A program made the position numbers and the translations under genes. A DNA stretch of 64,000 bases, taken from Manis javanica (lineage: Eukaryota; Chordata; Mammalia; Pholidota; Manidae). Under the pieces are notes generated by a model. The model was not told where the DNA came from and made no database searches. It worked only from the letters and a program-made list of their open reading frames with translations. Of this stretch, positions 21,545 to 34,030 are shown one piece after another; positions within the stretch are counted from its first letter, which is position 1, and the number at the start of each line of letters is the position of its first letter. The stretch covers positions 2,604,001-2,668,000 of the forward strand of contig NC_133166.1 of assembly GCF_040802235.1 (NCBI RefSeq), given 5' to 3'.

Positions 21545-22975
21545 GGCTCTGTTCATTTGTAATTGCTAAGTGTCTCTGATAACACAGTGACTCCCTTCAA
21601 TGGATAAATCTACTTCTTTATATTCTGATTTTTCTTCTTGGGTTCTTGATGATATTAGCTAATATCTCCTCAAAATTAAGATCTTTAAGACAAATGTTTT
21701 CAAAAAAATCTTAAATATTGAAATTTAAAAGTATTTTCTGTAGAAGATGTCTGTGAATAAATTGGGTAGTATTCCACAAATCCATAGAATACTTTAAAGT
21801 CTTTATTTGCTTGAGGATAAATATAACGTATTCTGTGATGGGAACAGGGTAGTCTCTCTCCTATGACTTAAAAGTCTACAGACCCATAATGATGGTCATA
21901 TTGGGTGATTAGTTTTCACAGTACTCTTTTTAAATTAAGACATAATTTCTTCATATCTCTGGTGCCTGATTGATCACTGGAATCACCCTCGTGAAACTTC
22001 TAAATTTGTGGATCATCCATCAGTTTAAGCTTTTTGTAAATTTCCCCAACCTAACATCATAGGCATACTGAGAAATTTTTCCCATTCAGAAATCCTATTT
22101 ATGCTCCTCAGTTTTGAAAATAAACTGTCAACACCTGCTTTTAAGTTTCCGGGAATATGGATCCAATTCCAATTGCAGAGTTGTGCGATGGCATTCTAGA
22201 TATATTTTTCATGTAGTAGCTCTGACTTTGGTCTAATTTCTTAAGAGTTCATAGAGTCTATCAATTGTATTCTGTAGACCCAAGTATGCTCTAAAACAGC
22301 ATGCAAATGACGCATGTATATGCCTCTTTTCGGAGAAGAACAACCAATGTTTATTTTGGTTCATAAGAGTTTTTGTGAGTCCTTAATATCCAGAGAAGTC
22401 TGTCCAGTCATTCCAAAATTTGTATTGAGAAAATTACCATTAAAGAAGGTCATCAAGAGATACATCATCATCCACATTATTTCTCACATTATTAGTCAAG
22501 TAGATGGCTGCATATTGAAATATATATGAAACATTTTTCAATTGCCTGAAACATTTGGTTTCTAATATTGCGCACTCTCATTTTAGCTAAGACCATAATA
22601 CTAAACGACCACATGAAAACAACTGCTCTGTTTCCTGTAATGTGTTCAAAATGTTTCCAAGAAAGTCACTGAGATGACCTGCAGGTTTAGAAATCTGGGT
22701 TCCATTTTTAATTCTAAATTGATTGAACAAGGCTGGTTTTATAAAAAATGTTCACTGTAAATAAAATTACAGAAGATGTGAGGAAGTAATATTTATCAGT
22801 GTTATGCCCTAAAGCAATGGAAAATTTGGTTGTATTTTGTTATGTTTCTCAATAAATTGATAGGCATACATATTCTTAAAATTCGTAAAACAGATTTGGA
22901 GTCATTTCCCATATACAAGTTTGAACATTGATTTTTCTTTGATAATATACTGTTTGTATTTTCACACAGACTAAA
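21545..22975. other. intergenic, AT-rich (copy B)
   Basis: Counterpart of 5473-6900. No gene or clear repeat seen. Confidence 0.45.
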
Positions 22976-22979
22976 TTCT

Positions 22980-23640
22980 TTCAGTGTTCATCATTTTTAC
23001 TGTAGTATAATACACAAAATTAAATCATACATACACTTAATTTCAAAATTCACATACCTATTGTAGAATAACATATAAAAAATACTGAAAGACTTTTAAC
23101 ATTTTGGAATGAACATCAATTTTAAATTTGGTGTAATAGCAAAATTTCTGGTAACTTCCTAATTAAAGAGAGCTGTTTTCTGTATTTGTTGTATTTTTCC
23201 CAACATAGTATGTGTGACAAACCATTATTCTGCAACATTAATGTATCGCGTTTTGTTAGGATTGACTCATATCTCTAGGGACGTACCTCTATTCCAACAA
23301 GGACTCATTCCTAACTGGGAATTGCTGAATTAAATGCTCTGAACATTTTTAAAGCTTTGTCAATTTTTCTACATGTAAAATTTTCTCCATAAAGCATCAA
23401 TCATTTATACTTATGAATAGTAATGTCCAAAAGTAACTATTTCACTGTCTCTTCATTAATATTAAGAAATATCATTTTGCTACTTTGTTGTCAGGACTGA
23501 AATTCTTAGGAAAGGAAATTGACTTAATTGGAGCAAAAAAGGAAGTGATACATATATTTAACAAATAAAGGATATGTATCAGTTTGGTGATTGTTGTTCA
23601 TGTTGTTTGTGATGATTCCTCATATGAAGAATGTTTATAT
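22980..23640 (-). mobile_element. old L1M remnant (copy B)
   Basis: Worn antisense L1: 'ccattattctgcaacattaatgt', 'actgggaattgctgaattaaatg', 'ctgaacatttttaaagc', 'ctccataaagcatcaatca'. Also in copy C (about 37850-38400). Copy A lost most of it. Confidence 0.5.
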
Positions 23641-24140
23641 ATTTTTATTCCAAAAAAGATTAACTTTTTTCAAAATTTATTTTATTTTATTTTCTCTTCC
23701 TCTCACTTCTGACATCCTGCTCCTTTCAAACATGGGTAAAACTCAGCTGGCAACTAGATGCCAAAGGGACTCCACTGATGTGATCCACAGAGTTAAGATC
23801 CAGGTGGCCAAAGCAAAGCAGAGAAGAAAAACCAATAGGTCGGGGTGGAGTCGAGCGACAAAGGCAAGATCACGTGCACATCGATACCCTCTCTCTGTCC
23901 ATCATGTTCCCACAGCTACGTGTTATTATTCTTATTTAAAGATAAAGAACATGCCTAGGGATCAATAAATAACTAGTCCAAGGTCAATAAAAGTTAACTG
24001 ATCTTCCAATGGTTTTTCAGGCTCCAAAACTTTCTCCCCATAAATGTACTATTCTTATATGTTGTAAACAAAACAATTTAATGTTCTTCCAAGTCAAAAA
24101 ATACTAAGACATTCATGCATAAAATAAAATTAACAACGAA
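23641..24140. other. intergenic (copy B); short basic ORF not called
   Basis: An ORF at 23591-23968 includes a basic stretch (KAKQRRKTNRSG). Copy C (about 38540-38760) has homologous DNA but its frame is broken, and no family is recognised, so I treat it as non-coding. Confidence 0.4.
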
Positions 24141-24199
24141 TTCCTTTGCTCCATCATTCTTGAGAGATTTGATTCCTGATTCTACTGGGGAGTGGGCAA

Positions 24200-24382
24200 A
24201 CATGACGCCCTCAAGGAGCTCAGGATTTTCAGAGGAATACAGAGAGAGCGGGTGTTCACAGTCTGAATGAGTTTCTGTCAGAAATAATTGAACCACAGGG
24301 GTTTGATCCCTAGATGAAAATTTTGTTATAAACTCTTCAGGTTCATCCTGTCTGTGTTGTCACTGGGAAATCACTCTTTGGT
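24200..24382 (+). promoter_or_regulatory. candidate promoter and untranslated exon 1 for the OR at 27056
   Basis: Counterpart of 7270-7453. 'aataattg', then TATAAA at 24327-24332, a leader and a splice donor G/GTAAGTAG with GT at 24381-24382. The donor fits the consensus better than in copy A. Lies 2.7 kb before the coding exon. Confidence 0.5.
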
Positions 24383-24574
24383 AAGTAGGATTAAGCATGG
24401 TTAAAAGATATTTTGAAATCCAGGAATAAATGTTGTAGTCAATAAAAATAAAATTATGGGCTGAAACGTATACTGATGGATCAGCAAATGCCTGGATTTA
24501 AATTCTAGTGATGTTTTCAGAGTACAAATATTTATAAATGTACAGTGGAGTGGTAATTTCAATGGAAATGGAAT

Positions 24575-24720
24575 GAGACCAAAGAGAGCATTAACTTCAT
24601 CAGTAAATATTTATCAAGTCCATTTGGGAAAGCACTGCTCTAGGTGCAGTTAAGGTTACAGCTACAGATTAGATAAACTCTTTGTCCCAAAGTGCTCACT
24701 CCTTGATGTTGAGTCTTCTT
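24575..24720 (-). mobile_element. L2 LINE 3' end remnant (copy B)
   Basis: Counterpart of 7640-7790: 'catcagtaaatatttatcaag', 'aagcactgctctaggtgc', 'aactctttgtccc'. Confidence 0.5.
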
Positions 24721-24744
24721 TTAGACTAGACCTGGATTTGTCAC

Positions 24745-24965
24745 CAAAATATTAGTAGCTACAACTTATGAAGTGTTTACTACGTCAGATATATTTTTTA
24801 ATTTTACCTGGACTAACTGCCTTACATGGAGGACGTTACTATTCGTAATTTTATCTTATGCATGAGGAAAATTGGGCACACAGAGATGACTCACTTTCCC
24901 AGTGCCCCAGTAGGAATAAACAGTTATGGATTTTCCAGCCCCGAAGCCTGGCTGCAGACTCCCAG
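24745..24965 (-). mobile_element. MIR SINE remnant (copy B)
   Basis: Counterpart of 7800-8040: 'gcatgaggaaaattgggcacacagag' is retained, as is the end 'cctggctgcagactcc'. Confidence 0.65.
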
Positions 24966-26840
24966 TAACTGGTACCCTTGGGGGACTCTCAATAACTAAG
25001 CATGTTTACTGTCTTGCTTCATGAAGAAAAGGAAGTGGTGGTGTTCAATAATCATTTTGGTTCTGAGTCAACAGTGATCCTTTTTGTAATTGTAAACAAC
25101 CTAATCTATGATCTTCTGTACCCCCTTCCTAGAAAATTGGCCACTTTTAGTTTTACCGTCAATGTTAATTTTTAAAGTTAATTAAAAATGCACTTCATGA
25201 AGATGTCTTGAAATTCATGTTTCCATTTCAAAACGAACCATGATAACATGCCAAGGAGACGTCACCCTTGTTAAAGCTAAATTCCACCCTCTAGACTGGG
25301 TGGCTGGGTTGTGGCAGCGGGCAGCTACCTGAGGGCGCCTCGGGGTGAGCTTGCATGTCAAGAGTGCAAAGCCTCAGGCGTTCCCAGAGCGACCTCTGTC
25401 TGCTGACAGGGCTCCTGTGTTTCCTTGCTCAAAACGGGTTAAGATGTGTGTTCTGCTCGTTACAGATGGTTATTCCCTTCAAGCACCCAGTGAATTTTCT
25501 GGAATATTCATTCCTTGCACTGCCTCCTTTCCCCGCAGTAAAATATAAATGGGAATATTATTTTGACTCTTAATTAATGTTCCAGTAAATAGATATACTT
25601 TGAAAATGCCACCCCGGACCAAAGAGTTGTCTGCTATGATAAATACATACTGTGATCTTATAAATTAAATAAAAAGAAAAACCCAATACTTATGAGCTCA
25701 TTAATTTAGTTGACTTGTCTTGCATTTTCTTAGCTGATCTAAAAGTCTCAAGTTTACATGTGCAGAGTGAAATAATGCAATGGACGGGATGCTGAGTGGT
25801 ACATTTACAAAAGTGCCTTACAAAGTGACCTGAACCCATCCACGGCATTGTAGCTAATAAGTATCAGGACGTCATTGCCATACTGGGGAATGTGTCATCA
25901 AAGGAGGATATAGATTTTTCCACAATGGTCTTCGCCTTCACCTGTGTCCTGCCAAATGTTGGTAGATGCACTTCATGTATCTTATGTCCTATCTCAGTTT
26001 TATGGTGAATATGATAATTATTTCAGTGTGGCTTTTTACATGTTTTTAAAAACTTAAATTGAATTCATGTTAGAGATTTTTTTCTTAATTTTTTTCAAGA
26101 GATAAAATGAGGTAAAATTACAACAAAACCATTATGGTAACAATGAGGTAGAATTACAACAAAATTCTTATGATCTTGTCAATCTTTTTTTACAGTATTG
26201 CCTCCTCTCTCAACAGGGAAACTTTAATACACTATTATTTCATCTAATCACTTCCCTAATGAACATTTTATACCATTGATACATGTGTATGCATATATCT
26301 AAATAAACATACATATAAATACATATATGTGTATGTATGTTTATCTGTATTCTTAAAAAAACCCAGTGATTTACATTTGTGGCTTATGAAGCAATTTTGC
26401 CCCAATAATTGGCAATAATACACAATGGAAAGGAGCCCCTGATCTGAGTCTTAAAAGTTAAGTAAGATTCGGTCATGTGAGGCCACCTGCAGTAGATGGG
26501 AGCAGGTAAAATAGTCATTCATTGCAGGGTGAAGGAAGAGCTTGAAAATGACCTTGAGGATAGAAAGGTAACTAGACAGATCCTAGCTTAAAACGATATG
26601 TGCCATCCAGCAGTGCCACTCCCCACATCAATTTAGCTGTGAAAAGCAGATAACCTTCAGTGACTGATGCTTAGAGACCACATCAGATGGTATGTTGGGG
26701 AAAAAAAGATTACAATTTCACATAAAAGCCATGGTGAATGAAAGTGTTTAAGGAAAGTGTAAGTACAAAAATGTCCTAAAGACTGGCAGAAAAGATAAAG
26801 TCTTTTCAAACATGAAAAGGCTTATAGGAAAGTATTTACA
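24966..26840. other. intergenic (copy B)
   Basis: Contains the tract near-identical to copy A (25263-25443) and a 36-base tandem duplication at about 26106-26177 ('aatgaggta..attacaacaaaa' twice) not seen in copies A or C. No gene recognised. Confidence 0.5.
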
Positions 26841-27055
26841 ATATGATCGTCTTTATATATAAGGAGCTCTCTATATTAATTTAGACATTTAGACGATCAA
26901 TCGCATGTTTACTAGGTTGTTTCTTTGTGCCGCGTGCATTTATAAATTTGAGAGAAGAGAAAGAACTATAATATGACATGATGGGCAGACAGACAAATGA
27001 CCAATGCATTTTTATTTCCTTTGCTGTGGCCCTCATTTGAAGCCGAGCAAACACA

Positions 27056-27994
27056 ATGTCAGAGGAAAACCACACGGCAGTGACTGAGTTTATTCTCCTG
27101 GGACTGACAGATCGCCCCGAGTTGCAGCCTGTCCTCTTTGTGGTCTTCCTAGTCGTCTACCTGATCACCGTGATTGGCAACGTGAGCATGATTTTGGTAA
27201 TCAGAAGTGACTCAAAACTCCACACGCCAATGTACTTCTTCCTCAGCCACCTCTCCTTTGTAGACCTCTGTTACGCCACCAGTGTCTCTCCTCAGATGCT
27301 GGTTCATTTCTTATCCAAGAGAAAAACCATATCTCTCGTTGGTTGCTTTATACAATTCCACTTTTTCATTGCCCTGGTGATCACAGACTACTACATGCTC
27401 ACAGTGATGGCTTATGACCGCTACGTGGCCATCTGCAAGCCTTTGTTATATGGCAGCCAAATGTCCAGATGTGTCTGTCTCTCTCTTGTCGCCACTACTT
27501 ATATTTATGGCTTTGCAAATGGTCTGGTCCAGACCATCCTGATGCTTCGTCTCTCCTTCTGTGGACCCAATGAGATCAACCACTTTTACTGTGCAGACCC
27601 ACCTCTCCTAGTCCTTGCCTGCTCGGATACGTATGCCAAAGAAATGGCCATGTTTGTGGTGGCTGGTTTCAACCTCACCTGTTCTCTCACCATTATCCTT
27701 ATCTCCTACTTTTTTATATTTACAGCCATTCTGCGTATCCGCTCTGCTGATGGGAGGCGCAAAACCTTCTCTACTTGTGGGTCTCATCTGATGGCTGTCA
27801 CCATCTTTTTTGGGTCACTGTTCTGTATGCATCTGAGGCCTCCTTCTGAGGCATCTGTAGAGGAGGGGAAAATTGTAGCTGTTTTTTACATCTTTGTGAG
27901 CCCAATGTTAAACCCTTTGATTTATAGCCTGAGGAACAAAGATGTTAAAATAGCAATTGGAAAAAGTTTCCACAGGAAGTTGTTTTCCAAGTAA
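27056..27994 (+). CDS. olfactory receptor, OR5M-like (gene 2, copy B)
   Basis: Intact 312-residue odorant receptor. Residues 1-93 are identical to the gene at 10101 at protein level and across 279 bases of DNA. After that it diverges ([24 protein letters not shown]). OR landmarks are present: NHT sequon at 5-7, DRY at 121-123, conserved cysteines, SY of TM5 and [12 protein letters not shown]. Two departures: KTFSTCGSH in place of KAFSTCGSH at the TM6 start, and FFGSLFCMH where the paralogue at 10101 has FYGTLFCMY. The pyrimidine tract before the ATG ends in 'tgtgg' where copy A has 'tcttag'; the shared 'ttgaag' nearer the ATG may be the acceptor. Confidence 0.95.
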   Translation: MSEENHTAVTEFILLGLTDRPELQPVLFVVFLVVYLITVIGNVSMILVIRSDSKLHTPMYFFLSHLSFVDLCYATSVSPQMLVHFLSKRKTISLVGCFIQFHFFIALVITDYYMLTVMAYDRYVAICKPLLYGSQMSRCVCLSLVATTYIYGFANGLVQTILMLRLSFCGPNEINHFYCADPPLLVLACSDTYAKEMAMFVVAGFNLTCSLTIILISYFFIFTAILRIRSADGRRKTFSTCGSHLMAVTIFFGSLFCMHLRPPSEASVEEGKIVAVFYIFVSPMLNPLIYSLRNKDVKIAIGKSFHRKLFSK

Positions 27995-28745
27995 AGTATA
28001 TATCTTGGTGTAGGTATATATCCTTATTATGTGACCAAATAATGATTATTTTCAATTAACAAATGACATTCTGTAATTGAATATTTGTTTCTTTCAAAAT
28101 TTGCATATGGTAGGTAAGTTGGAGGAATGTATCTAATTATACACTAATGTTTGCTGTAACTTCTCAGTGGATAAGAAAATAATACTGCATAAAGATTTGA
28201 AGAGAAGGTCAAAGGTGCTGGTTTTGCTCTAAAAAATCAAGAAAGAACAGATGATTTAATCCATAATACTCATATTGGTTAAATGTTATAAAAGACAGAA
28301 TTGCCAAATGATGTTATGACAATGACCAAATGTTTGATTTTTTTAGTGCTAATAATTTCCAAACTATTTTCCAGAAACTTCTCCAATATAGCAAGAGAGT
28401 TTTTTCTTTCTTTTTTCTTTATATAAATCATATATCAGTGAAGATCTTTGATTATCTCATTTTACCAATCTCACGTCATTTGAACGATAATCCTCATTCA
28501 AGGGAATGCTCATTCATAACGCTTCTGATGGAATGCCAAGTTTCCTTCAGAAGATTTTTTTTCACCAATATTTATTCCCATTAAAAAACTAGTTTTGTTG
28601 TTTACTTGTTAATTTTTTTCATGAACCATTTCCAACATACAGTAAAAATAGAAAGTAATATAAAGACCACCTGTGTAAGCAAAAGTAATCATTAAGTGAA
28701 GACATGATGGTACTTCTGCTTCAGACATTTTAGATACTTGGATAC
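27995..28745. other. intergenic after gene 2 (copy B)
   Basis: AT-rich sequence sharing parts with copy C after 42712. No gene; the ORF at 28330-28584 has no recognisable content. Confidence 0.4.
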
Positions 28746-28749
28746 TATT

Positions 28750-29930
28750 AAATTGAGTTCCTGGTTATATTCCTCTCTCCATTTCCTTCATTGAATTATA
28801 ATATGAATTTACAATTTCTTATCCCTACAGAGATTTTTAACATATGCTGCTGTTTATGTATGCACAGAATTATATATTATTTTGTTAGATTTAAAACTTG
28901 ATATAAATGATATTATATCTTTCTGCAATTTTATTTTTCTCTCTATATTGTTAGATTTATCCATGTTGATTCCTGTGGCATCAGTTTTTACTGATACATT
29001 TCTATGTCAGTATATAAATATACCACAATATATCTGTCCATACTACTGTTGATGAATGAATCAATTTTTCCTATTCCTTGATAATATCAAGTCCAGTAAT
29101 ACATTTCCTTGGGAAGTTCTGAGTGTGTACCAATTCAAAAGTTCCTTTCATGTACATGCCTAGGATGGTCATTTTTGGGCCATAAGGTATGACCGTCTTT
29201 AAATTTAGTAAATATTGCCAAGTTGCTTTACCAATTTACACTCCTGCCAACAGTGTGAGTGCGCCACTACTTCACATCCTTGCCGACACAATTTACTGAG
29301 GACTTTTAAAATGTTTTCTAATCTGAAGGGCAGAATGGATTCTCATATTTGTTTAAGTTTTTAGATTGTTTTACAAGTGAAGTATTTTTAAATGCTTGGA
29401 TGATAATTGAACATTTCTCTGTCTTTCACTTGAATATCTATATTTTTGTTCACTTTTCAGCTGAGGTATTTTGTCCTTATTTCTTACATCTGTAATAGGT
29501 ATTTTTGTATTCTATATCAGGCACTATTCTTTTAAATATCTTCAACCTTTTCTGTTTGTAAGCTGGTATTTAATTTTTGTGCATAATGTATATGGACAGA
29601 ACTTTTTCATTTTAACACAGTCCAAATTTTAATTTTCTCTTTATGGATATAGTTTGTATATCTTGTCTAAACAACTCTTTCCTATTATAAAGGTATTCTC
29701 CAATCTTCCTTTCAATGGTTTTAAGATTTGCTTTTGCATATTTAAATTTTTATTTTTCCTGACATAAATGTTGCCAGACTCATTCTATTTTTTAAACAAA
29801 AATAGTTAATTTTCAATGTTCTGAATACTTCATATGTTTCTCTTTAAGTTTTTAGTGTAAACTCTGTCATGTATCAAGTTTTCTTTATATGTATCAGTCT
29901 GCTGCTGGTTTCTCAGTTTAGGACAAATTT
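28750..29930 (-). mobile_element. ancient L1 remnant, fullest copy (copy B)
   Basis: Antisense L1 text in the expected order: 'gatgaatgaatcaatttttcc', 'aggatggtcatttttgggccat', 'tttaccaatttacactcctgccaac', 'cacatccttgccgacac', 'tataaaggtattctcc'. Copies A and C have the same element but share a missing middle. Heavily mutated, with no ORF. Confidence 0.6.
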
Positions 29931-31295
29931 GTCATTTCCTACATCGAAGGAACTATTTTATAAAAATTGCTCTACTCTTCCCCATCTGGAAGTTTGAGAT
30001 ACTCGGGTATTTTCTTCCAGGATCTCTGACAAGAGATCCCATTACATTGTAGAGGAATAACCTATATTCTCTCCAGAGTCCACACCTGTCATCTCCTTGG
30101 AGGGTGCATGAAACCAATTTCAATGACCCAGTACTGGTGGCTACGGGAATGAGAAAGTAGATATTTACAGTCTGTGTTTAGTGATGTGGCTCCCCTCTCA
30201 TTCTGGTAGTCATCATCACAGATATTTCTTACCCGTGGTTTGACATATTTTGCAGTGTGTCATCAGGCATCATTCTGCACACCTTGGTAGCCTTTCTTTC
30301 CTCTCCAAGCTGGGCCAATTTCTTAACCTGAAACCACCATCCCCTAATTTAAGTTTCACAGGCAGAAGAGCAACAGAAACGAGGTGTCATATTATTTTAC
30401 TCCCCAGGCATTACAGGAGGTACATTTCTTGGTGAAAAATGTGCACACCTATCCATGTCATGGTCCCTTACTGCTCATCTTTGACATTTTCTCCAGTGAC
30501 ATACTAGTTCTGGAATCCAATGATTTCCAAAAACACTCTGAGAAGAGAAGAGAACTATGCAAAGCAAGATTCTATTAAGATAATCTAGTTGCTATTATTT
30601 TTCTTCAGATATGCAGGTCCCTACAAATATTTTGTTTTATATATTAAAAGGGAGAGAAATAGTTATGGGTTTGTTAATTTCTCTTTGTAATTTCTTTCTT
30701 TAAACATTAAGGCTTAATCATTAGGTGATGTTGAATAATGAATTAGTATTATTTGTTATATCATTTTATAGTTCCTATCCTATTTTGATAACTAAATAAA
30801 AAAGTCTATTGTGCCTGATATTCATATGTCTTCAACAGTGTTTGTTATTTGTATTTTTTGTATATTCACTGAATTAAATACACTTTGATATTCAGCAATC
30901 AACATTCGCTGATCAACTACTTTCCCCCAGGGCCTGAGCTAGCTGTAGAGATTGCAGTCCTTGCCTATTAGGGTCTTAAGTCCAGTGATGGAATAGAAAT
31001 GTTAGCAGGCAATTACAACAGAGTGTGTTAGACAAAGATGGGGGCAGTGCCCTAGGACAGCAGAGAGGTGAGAGGTCAACCCCACATCTGTGGAGGCAGA
31101 GAGATGAGCATCTTTTGAGAAGACATGAACTGCAGCCCCTGCCACCGCCAGGTGCAATGAGAATCTGATGAGAATAAGGAAAGCACTGACTGGAGGGAAG
31201 CTGGGGACATATTAAAACGGTGCTAGAAGGAAGCACAGACTCTGCAGGTTGAGGTGTGGCAGCTATCTGTGTTTGAGAAAGGAGTCACCTGGGTA
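29931..31295. other. intergenic (copy B)
   Basis: About 30890-31260 is collinear with 13060-13440 (copy A) and 46070-46440 (copy C). The part at about 30200-30880 is not alignable by eye to A or C and lacks their MIR. No gene seen. Confidence 0.4.
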
Positions 31296-31299
31296 GGTG

Positions 31300-31430
31300 T
31301 GAATACAGGGATTCAATCCCACCCTGCCACTTGCCAGCTGCATGGCTCTGGGTGAATTAGTCCCTCACTATTCACTCAGTGGAGCCTCTGTTTCTTTAGC
31401 TGAGTGTGCAGGATGGAGTCCTGACTTCTT
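31300..31430 (+). mobile_element. MIR-like remnant (copy B)
   Basis: Counterpart of 13450-13590: 'gattcaatcccaccctgcca', 'gccagctgcatggctctggg', 'cctctgtttctttagct'. Confidence 0.55.
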
Positions 31431-31774
31431 ACAACTATATTGAAGAGTCAACTCAATTATTGTCATGAGAGACGTCCCAAAGGCAGAAAGTGCTCACCAA
31501 GGTGTTTGCCAACGACTCCATGTGTTTCACAGTCCTGTTTATGAGTAACCCCGGACGGGACTTCAGTGTTCACCAGAGAGGGTATTGCTAAGAGTTCCAG
31601 ATTTTATGGGAGGAGACAGTTTAGAATAAAAGAAAAAGAAAACATAAAAAATAGAACTTCATCAAAATTTTAATATGAAACTTTTGTGCCTTCCAGAGAT
31701 CTCTTGGGACAATATTAAATACGGAATTTTGGGGAATTTGACTCAGGATCATAATTAGCTTTCTGATCCCAGAG

Positions 31775-31947
31775 AGCTCCAATTAATCCTGAGGGGCCTG
31801 ATTCCCTGGATGGCAGTCACTGCTGGTACTCTGAAGTCCCGCTGAAATATGCTTTAGAGCAGGTCCTTGTACCTCCCACTTGCTGGTATAAATGCTGGGA
31901 CATTTTACATCTGAGAGAGGCACCCATGAACTTCCTTAATCAAAGGT
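31775..31947 (+). promoter_or_regulatory. orphan OR5M11-type promoter and exon 1 (copy B)
   Basis: Homeodomain-like 'caattaatc', EBF-like TCCTGAGGGG at 31787-31796 (one mismatch), TATAAA at 31887-31892, a conserved leader and a donor AAAG/GTGAGA with GT at 31946-31947. Homology to the OR5M11 upstream region ends about 400 bases later at the B/C junction, so no OR5M11 coding exon follows. The next + strand OR coding exon is 3.5 kb away at 35417, a normal intron length for an OR gene. Capture of this promoter by that gene is possible but unproven. Confidence 0.55.
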
Positions 31948-32354
31948 GAGAAAATAGGTGCATATCCGAAGTAGAGTTAAATCTTTGTGTTGCTTACGTT
32001 CCTTTTAGTCAAGAGGAGATAGTGTTGAAGTCTCACACTGAGGCCCGCTAATTTGCCCGGTTAGCTCAGTATATGTAAACACACACTTCAGCTTTCCGCT
32101 GTCCTGGAGTTACTCCTTTCTCGGTCACGCGAAGGCTCTCCCTGGGTGTGAACCGTGTTTCCACAAGTGCCGTCCGTGTTCAGCAGATTTTCACCTTTTC
32201 CTCTGGCTTGACACAACCACGATTTTCTCTCTGTGTGAACACATACCATTCCGTCTTTTCCTCCTCTCTCCGCTTATCTGTATTTTTGCTTTACTTCAAT
32301 TGGGTATTTCTGGATCCCACACAAGTCACTGAGCTTGTGAACCAGACCATTTCA

Positions 32355-32750
32355 GATCATGATAAGGATGATGAAAATGAAAAGGCAGGAGATGAGATGA
32401 TGACTGGGGAACCTGGCAGCTAATCGCTGTGGACACAACCGGAACAGCTTTCTGTAAGTCCGAACATGTCAACACCAGGAGGGCTGGGTCAGCACGGTAG
32501 AAGTGGTTGGTGGTGAAGTTTCCACAAAAGGACAAGCAAGAGGCCAGTATTACCTGCATCGTGCCCCCCGCCAGAGCCCCAGGGGAACAGGAGTGACGAG
32601 GCAGAGGCAGGGGCGCCGCACAGTCTGCGGCTTTAACGCAGGGGATGCGATTGCCACCGACCCGCCGTTGCCATGGCATCGAGCATGTCACACTCAGTCA
32701 GGAGCAGGCTCCTGCAGATCTGCATTTCTCTTGACCGCTTAGAGCTCTTC
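32355..32750 (-). pseudogene. olfactory receptor pseudogene fragment, antisense (copy C)
   Basis: On the minus strand it keeps a different part of the same relic as 2806-3265. A TM3 remnant (SLLLTEC.MLDAMA) and worn post-DRY text (VAIASPALKPQTVRRPCLCLV) lead to a clear loop-2 block (LSFCGNFTTNHFYRADPALLVLTCSD) and the TM5 start. Frame changes lie between blocks and the DRY box is lost. The C-terminal part is missing because the duplication junction at about 32355 cuts it off. The block around 32560-32690 is rich in CpG. This copy shows that the original pseudogene was longer than in copies A and B. Confidence 0.75.
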
Positions 32751-33430
32751 ATCTAACAATTTCTCCTCCCCTGCCTCTCTGACTCCTCATCTACCTCTTT
32801 TTTTTTAAAACCCGTTGTTCCTTGTTACTGGGAAAGAAAAGAGGAAAGAGATATACTAGACAGCTTTCTGGATTCCATCCTCGATATACTTGTTAATTTT
32901 CAAGATGAAGGAGGTTTGAAGACAGCCTCAGCTTTCACTTCTTAGCTTGACCTGCTTTAAGTATGGAGAGAACCCTGATAACATGAGCCTCTGTTCCTAT
33001 TTGTTCTAGTCCTTCAGAATTAAACAAAGAGTGAGGAAATTGATCTACTTGACCCTGAGGAATGCAGAAATGAACTCTAAGTGAAATTTCTGCAGGTAAA
33101 TTTCTTCACCATAAAATCTCAATATGTCAGTGCAGCTTGATAAAGGTGTACAGCCATAACCTCATATTCCAGTTCTCAAGGCTGCTGTGCAGGTGCAGAG
33201 AGGGGAAGGGGGTAGGACATATAAAATTGCCACAAAACTCGCTCTACTTAGCAAGACGCTGCCATGTTGACTTGAATAAGCAGCTCTAAGTTTGTTGCAA
33301 GCTTTTGGCCAATTTCTGAAAAAGCTGATTTTGACAACGTTGTCAGTGTTTTCATTGCTTTTATGGGGGATCAAGTTTGAGGAGGTCATACCCCACTGTT
33401 CAGAAGTTGATCTCCTTCTCTATATATCCA
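32751..33430. other. copy C-only segment, no recognised gene
   Basis: Not found in copies A or B, where the pseudogene abuts sequence corresponding to about 34105. No repeat or coding sequence recognised. Confidence 0.4.
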
Positions 33431-33434
33431 TTTA

Positions 33435-34030
33435 AGTTGCATTATTAGGTTTTCATTTTTATTTCTGTGCAGTAGTTTTTTAATTGGATATATCCCAGTT
33501 TGATTATCTATGCACCTGCTAATGTTCATATGAGTGTCTTTGTGGTTACGAGTCTTATTTTCTCATGTATAAATAATACTTTCTTGGTCAGAGTGTAACA
33601 AGAAACTGTGATGCTGTGAGATATTTTATAAGGAACAGCCAATTTTCCTAAGCAGTTATTTTATATTCATTCAAGTGACGTATTGGAAGAGTTTCAGTTA
33701 TCTCACATCGTTATTAACTTTTTATTGTCATTTAAAAAAATATTGACACTGATGTGACTGTGAAGTGGTATCCCTGCTGTGGTTACAATCTGCATTTCCC
33801 TGACAATTATGGACGGTGACGTTCTTTTTGTGTGATCATTCACCATTCGTATATCGTTTATGAAGTGTCTGTTCACATCTTAGACTTCATTAAATTGGGC
33901 TGTTGTTGACTGGGCGGTGAACCGTGGAGAACGTTTACGTGTTCTAGGCAGGTCCTTTGTCAGCATTACTGGGCGTGAATATTTTTCCTCAGCTGTGGCG
34001 TGCCTGGTATTTCTACTCCTCAAATCTCTC
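33435..34030 (-). mobile_element. ancient L1M/L1ME remnant (copy C only)
   Basis: Antisense L1 text: 'gattatctatgcacctgctaatg', 'ttgacactgatgtgactgtgaag', 'atctgcatttccctgac', 'tatatcgtttatgaagtgtctgttc', 'aggtcctttgtcagcat'. Inferred to have been deleted from copies A and B. Confidence 0.65.

Noticed and set aside
23591-23968. 125-residue ORF with a basic C-terminal part, considered as a retrocopy of a small basic protein
   Set aside because: First half lies in L1 debris, the frame is not kept in copy C and no family could be recognised.
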